Part shown: in pieces, positions 17,681-25,514 of the stretch | Layout: the number at the start of each line of letters is the position of its first letter | Position numbering within the stretch: the first letter of the stretch is position 1 | From: Thermocaproicibacter melissae | GTDB taxonomy: Bacteria > Bacillota > Clostridia > Oscillospirales > Acutalibacteraceae | Length of the DNA: 64,000 nt | NCBI RefSeq assembly: GCF_024498295.1 | Contig: NZ_CP101827.1 | Span: 872,001-936,000, forward strand | Direction: 5' to 3' | Translations under genes and position numbers: made by a program | Notes under the pieces: model-generated | The model's input: only the letters and a program-made list of their open reading frames with translations | Told to the model about the DNA's origin: nothing | Databases searched by the model: none

Positions 17681-18453
17681 TACTCGAAGAAATTGTCGCA
17701 AAGCGGAAGGAGCAGCTTCAACGGGAGATGAGTGCCCACCCGCTTGATGTAATCAAACAGGAAATCAAGCGGGCCTCGCCTCCGCTGGATTTTAAGAAAG
17801 CCCTGCAAAAGGAAAGAATCACAATCATTGCGGAAGTGAAGAAGGCCTCCCCCTCCAAAGGGCTTATCTGCCCGGATTTCCGCCCCACGCAGATAGCTCT
17901 ACAATATGAGCGTGGCGGCGCCGATGCCGTTTCCGTTCTTACGGAGGAAGCGTTTTTCCAAGGTTCCTCCGAAAATCTGCGCAAAGTGCGAGCATCTGTA
18001 AAACTCCCCGTGCTGCGTAAGGATTTTATCATTGACCCTTACCAGATTTATGAATCAAGGACAATGGGCGCGGACGCCATTCTGCTGATTGCATCGCTTC
18101 TGGATGCGGGAAAACTGGCGGAATACAAGAAGATAGCAGATAGTCTCGGATTAGCCTGCTTGATGGAAGCGCACAATGAAGCGGAGCTTGAGAAGGTACT
18201 GAAAGCGGGAGCGGAGATTGTGGGCATCAACAACCGGGACCTCACAATTTTCCGCGTTGACCTCGGAACCACCACGCGTCTTGCGCAGCTTGTTCCGAAG
18301 CAATGTGTGCTCGTTTCGGAAAGCGGATTTCAGGAGCGGGCGGATGTTCTCCTTGCGGAACGAGCGGGAGCGGATGCCGTGTTAATCGGTGAAACACTCA
18401 TGCGAAGCGGAGACCCCTCTGCGAAACTGCGGGAATTGCGAGGTGTGCCATGA
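17677..18453 (+). CDS. trpC: Indole-3-glycerol phosphate synthase
   Basis: Closes the ring of carboxyphenylamino-deoxyribulose phosphate to indole-3-glycerol phosphate. A 258-residue TIM barrel with the signature IIAEVKKASPSKG at residues 50-60, VLRKDFIIDPYQIYE, GINNRDLTIF and VSESGF. It is a separate protein here and is not fused to TrpF. ATGA overlaps couple it to both neighbours. Confidence 0.96.
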   Translation: MILEEIVAKRKEQLQREMSAHPLDVIKQEIKRASPPLDFKKALQKERITIIAEVKKASPSKGLICPDFRPTQIALQYERGGADAVSVLTEEAFFQGSSENLRKVRASVKLPVLRKDFIIDPYQIYESRTMGADAILLIASLLDAGKLAEYKKIADSLGLACLMEAHNEAELEKVLKAGAEIVGINNRDLTIFRVDLGTTTRLAQLVPKQCVLVSESGFQERADVLLAERAGADAVLIGETLMRSGDPSAKLRELRGVP

Positions 18454-19082
18454 AAGTTAAATTCTGCGGTATGAAATGCGAACACGACATTGAGCTGATG
18501 AATGAATTTTTGCCGGATTACGTCGGTTTTGTTTTTGCGGGCACCAAGCACAGAATCACGCCGGAAATTGCATCTTTCCTTGCAGGAAAACTGACAGGGG
18601 ACATCGCAAAAGTGGGCGTTTTCGTCAATGAAACGCCGGAGCATATTGCAAACACAGCAAAGCTGGTCGGGCTTGACGTAATTCAGCTCCACGGTGATGA
18701 AACCCCGCAGGATATTGCAAAACTCGGAAAGCTGCTGCCCGACGTTGAAATCTGGAAAGGCGTGCGGGTAAAAAACGCTCAAAGCATTCAACATGCTCTT
18801 GGACTCGGTGCAGATTTGCTTCTGCTCGACAACTTTTCCGAAAAAGAATTCGGCGGCACTGGCAAGACAGCAAATTTTGAGCTGATACGCAAAGCGAACC
18901 TGACGGTGCCTTTCTTCCTTGCAGGAGGACTGTGCAGCGAAAATCTTGAGAACGCCATCAGGGAGCTTTCTCCGTTCGGAGTGGATATTTCCAGTGGCAT
19001 CGAAACATGCGGTACAAAAGACCGCAAAAAGATTGAGCGGGTCATGCAGATTCTCGGTAGACCCGGTAAAGGAGGAAATTGA
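18450..19082 (+). CDS. trpF: Phosphoribosylanthranilate isomerase
   Basis: Isomerises phosphoribosylanthranilate. A 210-residue TIM barrel with KFCGMK at the start (catalytic Cys6), [31 protein letters not shown] and LLLDNF with the catalytic Asp. The end has the phosphate-binding pattern AGGL...[10 protein letters not shown]. The gene overlaps trpC by four bases and ends one base before trpB. Confidence 0.95.
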   Translation: MKVKFCGMKCEHDIELMNEFLPDYVGFVFAGTKHRITPEIASFLAGKLTGDIAKVGVFVNETPEHIANTAKLVGLDVIQLHGDETPQDIAKLGKLLPDVEIWKGVRVKNAQSIQHALGLGADLLLLDNFSEKEFGGTGKTANFELIRKANLTVPFFLAGGLCSENLENAIRELSPFGVDISSGIETCGTKDRKKIERVMQILGRPGKGGN

Positions 19083-19083
19083 C

Positions 19084-20271
19084 ATGAAAAAAGTCGGAAG
19101 GTACGGAGAATTCGGTGGTCAATATGTACCTGAAACTCTGATGAACGCCGTACATGAATTGGAAGCGGCGTATGAGAAGTACAGCAAGGACGCAGAGTTC
19201 AATGCGGAGCTCAAGCGGCTTTACCATGAATACGCAAACAGGCCGTCTATGCTGTATTTTGCAAAGCGCATGACTGAGGACCTTGGCGGGGCCAAAATAT
19301 ACTTGAAGCGAGAAGACCTAAACCACACCGGTGCTCACAAAATCAACAACGTATTGGGTCAGATTCTTCTCGCTCAACGGATGGGAAAGAAGCGTATTAT
19401 TGCCGAAACCGGCGCCGGTCAGCACGGCGTTGCAACCGCCACTGCTGCCGCCCTGTTCAACATGAAATGTGAGATTTACATGGGCGTCAAAGACATGGAG
19501 CGGCAGGCTCTAAATGTATTCCGCATGCGCCTGCTCGGAGCTGAAGTAACGGGCGTGGACTCCGGAACCGGCACACTCAAAGACGCCGTCAACGAGGCGA
19601 TGCGAGACTGGTGCACCAACGTGAAGGACACCTATTACCTCATCGGCTCGACAATGGGCCCGCACCCCTACCCCATGATGGTAAGGAACTTCCAGAAAGT
19701 TATCGGGCAGGAAATCCGCAGACAGCTCCAAGAACGCGAAGGAAAACTGCCGGATTGCATTGTAGCCTGCGTGGGAGGCGGCTCCAACGCAATGGGCGCA
19801 TTCTACGAGTTTATCCCTGAGAAAACCGTGCGCCTCGTAGGGGCTGAGGCTGCCGGAAAAGGCGTTGACACTGCCCTACACGCCGCGACCATTACGAAAG
19901 GCACCCCCGGAATTTTTCATGGCATGAAATCGCTCTTTCTTCAAAATGAAGAAGGACAGATTATGCCGGTTTATTCCATTTCCGCAGGGTTGGATTATCC
20001 GGGGGTCGGGCCGGAACACGCTGAGCTTGCCAGAAGCGGCCGCGCTCAATATGTAGCAATTACCGATGATGAGGCAGTCTCAGCATTTGAGTATCTTTCT
20101 AAAATGGAAGGCATTATCCCCGCGATTGAATCTTCGCACGCGGTTGCCGCGGCAATGCGGATTGCTCCGACAATGAAAAAAGACCAGATTCTCGTCATTA
20201 ACCTCTCCGGGCGCGGCGACAAAGATGTTGCTTCAATTGCGAAATATCAGGGGGTGCAGATCAATGAATAG
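19084..20271 (+). CDS. trpB: Tryptophan synthase beta chain
   Basis: Condenses indole with serine to form tryptophan, using pyridoxal phosphate. A 395-residue protein of the canonical TrpB1 class: [11 protein letters not shown] at the start, the cofactor lysine Lys86 in [21 protein letters not shown], and the phosphate-binding loop [12 protein letters not shown]. The ATG at 19084 has GGAGGAA upstream, inside the end of trpF. A longer in-frame extension upstream is antisense-like noise within trpF and was discarded. Confidence 0.97.
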   Translation: MKKVGRYGEFGGQYVPETLMNAVHELEAAYEKYSKDAEFNAELKRLYHEYANRPSMLYFAKRMTEDLGGAKIYLKREDLNHTGAHKINNVLGQILLAQRMGKKRIIAETGAGQHGVATATAAALFNMKCEIYMGVKDMERQALNVFRMRLLGAEVTGVDSGTGTLKDAVNEAMRDWCTNVKDTYYLIGSTMGPHPYPMMVRNFQKVIGQEIRRQLQEREGKLPDCIVACVGGGSNAMGAFYEFIPEKTVRLVGAEAAGKGVDTALHAATITKGTPGIFHGMKSLFLQNEEGQIMPVYSISAGLDYPGVGPEHAELARSGRAQYVAITDDEAVSAFEYLSKMEGIIPAIESSHAVAAAMRIAPTMKKDQILVINLSGRGDKDVASIAKYQGVQINE

Positions 20272-21061
20272 GATTGAACAGAAATTTGCCGAATTGAAGT
20301 CCAAGAACGAAAAAGCGGTTATCCCATTTGTTACAGCGGGCGACCCAAATTTAGAGACAACCGAGAGACTTGTCCTTGCTATGCTTGAGTCGGGGGCCGA
20401 TTTGGTGGAAATCGGCGTGCCGTTCTCCGACCCAATTGCGGAAGGGCCTGTCATTCAGCGAGCCAGCCAGCGGTCGCTGGACGCCGGAACAACGTTGCTT
20501 GATATCTTTAAAACGGTAAAACGGCTCCGCAGTCAAACGGAGGAGCCTCTGCTGCTGATGCTTTACCTTAACAGCATCTTTCGTTTCGGGAAGGACCGAT
20601 TTTTTGAACTGTGTGCAGATTGCGGAGTAGACGGTGTCATTGTGCCTGATATGCCGTATGAGGAGCGCGATGAAATTCTAACAGAAGCTGAAAAAAATGG
20701 TGTTCTTGTCATCAGCATGGTCGCACCGACCTCCAATGAGCGCATCGCCATGATTACCGCAGAAGCAAAAGGTTTTCTTTATTGCGTTTCCTCCACCGGG
20801 GTGACGGGTATGCGCACGGAATTTGAAACCGATTTTCAAAAGTTTTTCGGTGCAATAAAAAAATGTACCGATATTCCCTGCGCCGTCGGGTTCGGCATTT
20901 CAAACCCGGAACAAGCGAAGCAGGCAGCGCGTTACTGTGACGGAGTGATTGTGGGAAGCGCTATTGTGGACCTTGTAGAAAAATACGGAAGCAATGCTGT
21001 ACCAAAGGTGGCAGATTTTGTACGCAGTCTAAAAGAGGCTGTTTTTCCCGAGGAAAAGTAA
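20264..21061 (+). CDS. trpA: Tryptophan synthase alpha chain
   Basis: Cleaves indole-3-glycerol phosphate to indole and glyceraldehyde 3-phosphate and channels indole to TrpB. A 265-residue TIM barrel with [20 protein letters not shown] with catalytic Glu49, and CVSSTGVTG and VGFGIS phosphate-binding loops. The second catalytic acid (Asp60 in the Salmonella enzyme, in ADGP) is Glu60 here (AEGP). The start overlaps trpB by eight bases and has a GGGGTG ribosome site. It is the last gene of the operon. Confidence 0.96.
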   Translation: MNRIEQKFAELKSKNEKAVIPFVTAGDPNLETTERLVLAMLESGADLVEIGVPFSDPIAEGPVIQRASQRSLDAGTTLLDIFKTVKRLRSQTEEPLLLMLYLNSIFRFGKDRFFELCADCGVDGVIVPDMPYEERDEILTEAEKNGVLVISMVAPTSNERIAMITAEAKGFLYCVSSTGVTGMRTEFETDFQKFFGAIKKCTDIPCAVGFGISNPEQAKQAARYCDGVIVGSAIVDLVEKYGSNAVPKVADFVRSLKEAVFPEEK

Positions 21062-21088
21062 ACGCATAAAGAAACATTTCTGCAGAAC

Positions 21089-21124
21089 AAAAAGGAAGAG
21101 GCACAAGCGTGTCTCTTCCTTTTT
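21089..21124 (+). terminator. Terminator of the trp operon (bidirectional)
   Basis: A 12-bp stem (21089-21100 with 21113-21124), A-rich on the left and T-rich on the right, extended inside by partial pairs. It also serves the convergent SGNH hydrolase gene. Confidence 0.88.
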
Positions 21125-21130
21125 CTAATC

Positions 21131-22027
21131 TCATTGATGCAAAACCGCATGGGTCATCAGGTAATTTGCCCAAATCGGATAGTACTTTGCTTTGATGTGA
21201 ACACCATCGCCGGAATACTGCTTGGGTAAGCATCCATCTTTATCCGCAAACGCAGAGGAAACATTCAAAAAGAAGATGTGTTCTCCGTCTGCGAGTTTTT
21301 CCAGTTTTAAATTTCGCTCATGAATACGTTTGTTGCTGAAAACGCCGCCGCTGGATTTCTCGGCTGTCACAGGGAGAATGGATTGGATATAGATGATTGC
21401 ATTCGGCTGCAAAGTACGGACTTTTTGAAGAACGGAGGCATAGTGGTGAACAAAATAATCGTCTGTTCCCGTACCAATCTCATTGATGCCGAGCAAAAAG
21501 TATATTTTCCCGTATTTGTGCCGCTTTAACATCTCCTCTAATGTCAAGCCGCTTTGCGCATCCCTTTTTGGATGCTCAAAAACCTGGTAAATGCTGAGGC
21601 CGACTCGGTAAAAATAGGAAGCAGAGTCCAAATGTCCGTACTCTTTTAGACCTTCTGTTAAGCTGTCTCCAACAAAAAGCGCATCGCTAAAATAATCCGG
21701 ATTCACAGCACCTAGGGACTTTTTCTGTGAAAAAGCGTTCGGCAGCTGCCCCATTTTCGCCGCAGGTTCGTTTCCGGAGGGAGTTTGCTGTGTGGCATTA
21801 CTTGCAGCTGAGCTCGGGCTTGAAGAAGCAGATGAGCCGCCATCCGGCAATGAACTGACCGTGTTGGCAGCAACTGTAACCGAAGCGCTCGGAACAAGTT
21901 CATCTGTTAGTGATGCACTTGTAGTCATTACTTTTCCTGTGCCGATGAATGCTCCGACAAATAAAGAGATCAGCAAGGTAAGAATGATGAGCGGGCACTT
22001 CCGAAGTATCCTTTTCAATTCAATCAA
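21131..22027 (-). CDS. Membrane-anchored SGNH/GDSL-type hydrolase
   Basis: A 298-residue protein. It has an N-terminal membrane anchor (about residues 12-32), a low-complexity Ser/Ala/Pro linker to about residue 95, and an extracellular SGNH domain. The nucleophile block is ALFVGDSLTEG, a LGINEIG block lies near residue 180, and the C-terminal catalytic Asp/His are in GDGVHIKAKYY. Its neighbour, 46 bases upstream, encodes an MBOAT acyltransferase. Such pairs acetylate cell-surface polysaccharides: the MBOAT protein moves acyl groups across the membrane and the SGNH protein transfers them (or removes them). The target polymer is unknown. Confidence 0.85.
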   Translation of the reverse strand: MIELKRILRKCPLIILTLLISLFVGAFIGTGKVMTTSASLTDELVPSASVTVAANTVSSLPDGGSSASSSPSSAASNATQQTPSGNEPAAKMGQLPNAFSQKKSLGAVNPDYFSDALFVGDSLTEGLKEYGHLDSASYFYRVGLSIYQVFEHPKRDAQSGLTLEEMLKRHKYGKIYFLLGINEIGTGTDDYFVHHYASVLQKVRTLQPNAIIYIQSILPVTAEKSSGGVFSNKRIHERNLKLEKLADGEHIFFLNVSSAFADKDGCLPKQYSGDGVHIKAKYYPIWANYLMTHAVLHQ

Positions 22028-22073
22028 TCCTTATAGATGTAATAGCATCAGCTGAGCCTGCCGAAACAGTAGG

Positions 22074-23414
22074 TTAAAACTGAAGATACATGAAGGGATC
22101 AGTTGCACTGTGATAAATGGAATATATGCTCATCCAAAACAGAACTGTAAGAATAGCCGTGGTAAAAACACGATTTTTCTTTTTTTGTGAAAGCAGGAAT
22201 CGTTCGATGGACGGAATCAGAAACAGGCATCCGGCAAGGAGGTAGGGTGCATATCTTCTGCCGTATTCCAGCCAATCCAGAGCATAAACGTGAATGCTGT
22301 TCTCCCCAAAAGCGAAAAGGCGGGTAAAATACATACAAAGGTCCGAAAAATTCTGATTGGCGAACAACATCCATGTCAGAGGGATGATAAGCAAAACATA
22401 AATATGGCCAACGATTCGATATTTCTCAAGCAACTTTCTCAAGCCGAGTTTCTCCATCGCAATCAGGACAAACAACGAAAGTCCCCAGAGGACAAAGTTC
22501 CAGTGAAGGCCGTGCCACAATCCCGTAAGAAACCAGACGATCAAAAGATTTCGGATGGTGCAGGGCATTCCTTTCCTGCTGCCGCCAAGCGGGATATAAA
22601 CATAATCGCGGAACCAGCTGCCGAGTGTGGCATGCCAGCGGCGATAAAATTCTGACACCGATACAGAACTATAAGGGAACAGAAAATTCTGCGGTAAAGT
22701 AAATCCGAACATCTTCCCGATTCCGACTGCCATGAGGGAGTAGCCGTTAAAGTCGAAATAAAGCTCGAGGGTAAAGGCAAACATCCCCATCCAAGCGAGC
22801 GGGGTCGACATGGCGTCATAACCAATGATCGAAAGCTGTTTCCATAAGCCGCCGAGCTTGTTGGCAATGAGGATTTTATATGCAAGGCCCACTACAAAGA
22901 TACGAAAACCTTCCTCAAGATTTTCAACGCGACAGAGCGGTTTGCAAAGGCGAGTGCTTAGTTCATCATAGCGTGTAATCGGCCCTTCCTGCAATTTTGG
23001 GAAGAAAAACAAATATGTCATAAACCGCTTCAGCGATTGCTCACGCGGACATGTGCCTTTGTAAACATCAACCTGATACGCTATAATTTGAAATGTATAA
23101 AAACTAATTCCAATTGGAATGGAGCCAGAGCATTTAAACAGCACAAGTAGTGCTATATTCAGCAAAATAGTAAGCCAAAACAAGCATTGTCTTCTATGTT
23201 GATTGCTGCGATTTGCATCAAATGACCACGCCAACGTATAATTTACTATGACGTCCGCCGCAAGAAGCCCTACCTGCCACCATGCACCCAATCCACAAAA
23301 CAACACACTTGCGAACAAAAGGACATAATTTTTTAGCTTTTTCGGTACGGAGTAATAAAGGATTAATGTAATCGGGAGAAAAGCGAAAATAAACGTCAAA
23401 TCAGAAAAAGCCAA
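22074..23414 (-). CDS. MBOAT family O-acyltransferase (AlgI/DltB-like)
   Basis: A 446-residue membrane-bound O-acyltransferase with about ten hydrophobic segments. It shows the family start FSDLTFIFAFLPI, the motif RRWHATLGSWFRDYVYIPLGGSR near residue 270, and GLWHGLHWNFVLWG, which holds the catalytic His. I choose the TTG at 23414, behind GAGAGAGGA; the longer frame to 23459 also begins with TTG but has no ribosome site. With the downstream SGNH gene it forms a probable polysaccharide O-acetylation system. DltB is less likely, since no dltA, dltC or dltD is present. Confidence 0.9.
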   Translation of the reverse strand: MAFSDLTFIFAFLPITLILYYSVPKKLKNYVLLFASVLFCGLGAWWQVGLLAADVIVNYTLAWSFDANRSNQHRRQCLFWLTILLNIALLVLFKCSGSIPIGISFYTFQIIAYQVDVYKGTCPREQSLKRFMTYLFFFPKLQEGPITRYDELSTRLCKPLCRVENLEEGFRIFVVGLAYKILIANKLGGLWKQLSIIGYDAMSTPLAWMGMFAFTLELYFDFNGYSLMAVGIGKMFGFTLPQNFLFPYSSVSVSEFYRRWHATLGSWFRDYVYIPLGGSRKGMPCTIRNLLIVWFLTGLWHGLHWNFVLWGLSLFVLIAMEKLGLRKLLEKYRIVGHIYVLLIIPLTWMLFANQNFSDLCMYFTRLFAFGENSIHVYALDWLEYGRRYAPYLLAGCLFLIPSIERFLLSQKKKNRVFTTAILTVLFWMSIYSIYHSATDPFMYLQF

Positions 23415-23822
23415 TCGGGCGCATCCTCTCTCAAACGCCGTATGGCGCTGATATTTCAAATCAGTGTCGTAAAATTGGCATCAACTGGTTGCTAAATTTG
23501 AATAATCTACATAATAGTGTACTCCAAACTTCTTCCTCCAACAAGTCAATTTTCAACATATTTTTCGATTTTTCCAAATATTTCGACTCTTAAAACGCGC
23601 ATTTCTCCCTCATAGTTCGTATATGCCGATTAAGCTGCATAACTGATACTGCTTGACATTCACAACCCATTTGCATATCTTTACTATTGTAACGCTGTTC
23701 GTACAAACAGTGGACTAAGGAATTCTCCTCTAAAATAGGAACGATATCATCACTGTGCCGGTTTAGCGGATGCAGGGAACAAACCCTTTGAACGTTAGTT
23801 TAGATTGCGAAGGAAGTTAGCA
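23415..23822. other. Intergenic region between divergent MBOAT and PAP2 genes
   Basis: About 400 bases. On the minus strand TTGTTG and TACACT are spaced by 17 bases (around 23524-23552) and could drive the MBOAT gene. On the plus strand a better promoter for the PAP2 gene lies at 23653-23681. No open frame looks coding. Confidence 0.5.
23653..23681 (+). promoter_or_regulatory. Promoter of the PAP2 gene
   Basis: Exact TTGACA (23653-23658) and TATCTT (23676-23681) with a 17-base spacer, giving a leader of about 135 bases. Confidence 0.6.
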
Positions 23823-24455
23823 ATGAATAAGCGAAATGTGTGGTTCGCGATTGTCCCCATCATGCTGTTTATCGTCCTTGCAGTCTGCATTGAAGCAGAT
23901 ATTGCAACGAACTTTGAAGGCTGGGTTTATCATGAAGCTGTTGAGCATATGTCTCCATCCCTGACCGCGTTTCTGAAAGGAATAACACATCTCGGCGATC
24001 CAGCTTCCATAACAATCCTGTGTTTGATTACTTTTCTCGTTCCAAAATTGAGAAAAGCAATTGCATTGCCGACTTCCACGGCTGTCATTGTGTCGGCTGT
24101 AATCAACATTATTCTGAAACAGATATTCGCCAGAAACCGCCCGAACATTCTTCAACTAATCAGCGAAACGGGCTACAGCTTCCCAAGCGGTCACGCGATG
24201 GTTACCGCCACATTTTATTCCATGCTGATTTTCATGTTGTTCCGATATGTGAAAAGCGATACAAAGAAAATTATCTTTTCGATTCTTTGTATCCTCATGG
24301 TGGTTACGATTGGCATAAGCCGTGTTTACCTCGGTGTTCATTACGCTGGTGACGTGCTGGGAGGTTGGCTGTTTGGCTTTGCGGTTTCATACACTGTCTA
24401 TCTGATATGGAGCAGCCGAAAGCAGAAAAACGATTCCTCGATTGATTCAAAATGA
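23823..24455 (+). CDS. PAP2-family membrane phosphatase
   Basis: A 210-residue membrane protein with six hydrophobic segments and the three phosphatase motifs: KQIFARNRPN, SFPSGHA, and SRVYLGVHYAGDVLGGW with the catalytic His residues. The family removes phosphate from lipid substrates such as phosphatidic acid, phosphatidylglycerol phosphate or undecaprenyl pyrophosphate (BcrC-like). Which one is acted on here is open. The ATG at 23823 follows a GAAGGAAG site; an in-frame ATG 18 bases earlier overlaps that site. Confidence 0.9.
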   Translation: MNKRNVWFAIVPIMLFIVLAVCIEADIATNFEGWVYHEAVEHMSPSLTAFLKGITHLGDPASITILCLITFLVPKLRKAIALPTSTAVIVSAVINIILKQIFARNRPNILQLISETGYSFPSGHAMVTATFYSMLIFMLFRYVKSDTKKIIFSILCILMVVTIGISRVYLGVHYAGDVLGGWLFGFAVSYTVYLIWSSRKQKNDSSIDSK

Positions 24456-24505
24456 TGTTTTTTTGCTTCAAAAGATGGAAGGGCATTTCTAACAGCACAA
24501 AAAGA

Positions 24506-24540
24506 GGGTGAGTATTGTCTTGTTCAATACTCACCCTTTC
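24506..24540 (+). terminator. Terminator after the PAP2 gene
   Basis: A perfect 12-bp GC-containing stem (24506-24517 with 24525-24536), loop TCTTGTT, followed by a short T run. Confidence 0.75.
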
Positions 24541-24630
24541 GATTGTGTTTTTGCATTTTACTAATTAGCATGTTTTTTCTTCCGTTTCAATCTCTTAAAA
24601 CCTAGCTTTCGCTAAGTCAACATAGAAACT

Positions 24631-24675
24631 GCCGCATGAGATAATCAAGGATTCTGATTATCTTATGCGGCTTTT
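24631..24675. terminator. Second strong hairpin between PAP2 and CotF-type genes
   Basis: A 17-bp stem with one G-U pair (24631-24647 with 24655-24671). On the plus strand it is followed by TTTTG. On the minus strand, where it would end the CotF-type gene, there is no clean T run. It may be bidirectional. Confidence 0.65.
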
Positions 24676-24719
24676 GAAAAGCAATATCATGCAGGTCAGT
24701 TCCGTAAAACATCAAGGCG

Positions 24720-25181
24720 TTACATCATCTGGTTTACGGTTTTGTATTTATAGATTCTTTCGGCATGATTTTGTTCTTCCGTTTCAATGTCGTTCAAAAG
24801 TCTTCTCACATCTGAGTTGCCAAACTGGAACAGGTTGAAGTTATAGGCCGATGACACATATTTTTCTACGGAGATGGAATCCGTACAGAGGAATGAATCG
24901 TTATCCTTATCGGCCTGATTAAAATTCCCCGTATAGGTTGCCTTTGGGTTGTAGTCTTTGCCGGCGGTGTCGTTCGTATTTACCGAGGGAACCGTACCAT
25001 TAAGTACCTGTCCCAATGAATCATAATGTCTCTGTTCATCCTTCTTCAATTCGCCAAAAAGGTCTTTGAGGACAGTATCCTTTGCTGCCGTCTGGTTCTT
25101 TTCATATTTTTCAATGCACAGCTTCTCTTGGTCCTGTAAATCCTGAATCAGGAATCGTTCCTTCTGTGAAAGCGTAACCAT
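24720..25181 (-). CDS. CotF-type spore coat protein / ferritin-like domain protein
   Basis: A 153-residue, highly charged, helical protein. The first helices (TLSQKERFLIQDLQDQEKLCIEKY, seen in two parts) and the later block FGNSDVRRLLNDIETEEQNHAERIY match the CotF family, which has a ferritin-like four-helix fold. Members are spore coat or inner-spore proteins in Bacillus and Clostridia. No signal peptide is seen. The start ATG has no ribosome site next to it; an AGGAGAAGG lies about 45 bases upstream beyond a strong hairpin. Confidence 0.75.
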   Translation of the reverse strand: MVTLSQKERFLIQDLQDQEKLCIEKYEKNQTAAKDTVLKDLFGELKKDEQRHYDSLGQVLNGTVPSVNTNDTAGKDYNPKATYTGNFNQADKDNDSFLCTDSISVEKYVSSAYNFNLFQFGNSDVRRLLNDIETEEQNHAERIYKYKTVNQMM

Positions 25182-25198
25182 GTTGTTCGACGTTGATA

Positions 25199-25226
25199 GG
25201 CAGTTCCGGCATAAACCGGAGCTGCC
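25199..25226 (-). promoter_or_regulatory. Hairpin in the leader of the CotF-type gene
   Basis: An 11-bp GC-rich stem (one G-U pair) with a six-base loop. It lies between the only purine-rich ribosome site (AGGAGAAGG, 25233-25225) and the ATG at 25181. It could bring the two closer or control translation. Confidence 0.5.
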
Positions 25227-25376
25227 TTCTCCTATCTAACCTCCTCTTTGCTTTTTCGTTTTTGGCAGTTTCGCAAGTTTCTCCGGCAAGTGAGAACGCA
25301 AACTGCCTGAATCCTAATTTAGTATGGTTTGCTTTTTGAGGAATATTCAGACGGAACAAGGATATCGTACAAAAGC

Positions 25377-25405
25377 AAAATGCTGACCATAATGGTCAGC
25401 ATTTT
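25377..25405 (-). terminator. Second downstream hairpin of hppA
   Basis: A perfect 12-bp stem (25377-25388 with 25394-25405), T-rich on both outer sides. On the minus strand it lies behind the first hppA terminator and may be a back-up. Confidence 0.6.
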
Positions 25406-25465
25406 GCCATCAAAGTCTTTCAGCATGGAAGAAAGGCTGTATAATTGAGATTGTGCGTATAACGC

Positions 25466-25504
25466 AAAACTGCGGTGTGGCTTTCTGTGCCACACAGCAG
25501 TTTT
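25466..25504 (-). terminator. Terminator of hppA
   Basis: A stem of about 15 bp with one mismatch (25466-25481 with 25489-25504) and a T run on the minus strand, directly after the hppA stop codon. Confidence 0.8.
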
Positions 25505-25514
25505 TCCTTGTTAA

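Noticed and set aside
22074-23414. dltB of teichoic acid D-alanylation
   Set aside because: No dltA, dltC or dltD is nearby; the partner is an SGNH hydrolase.
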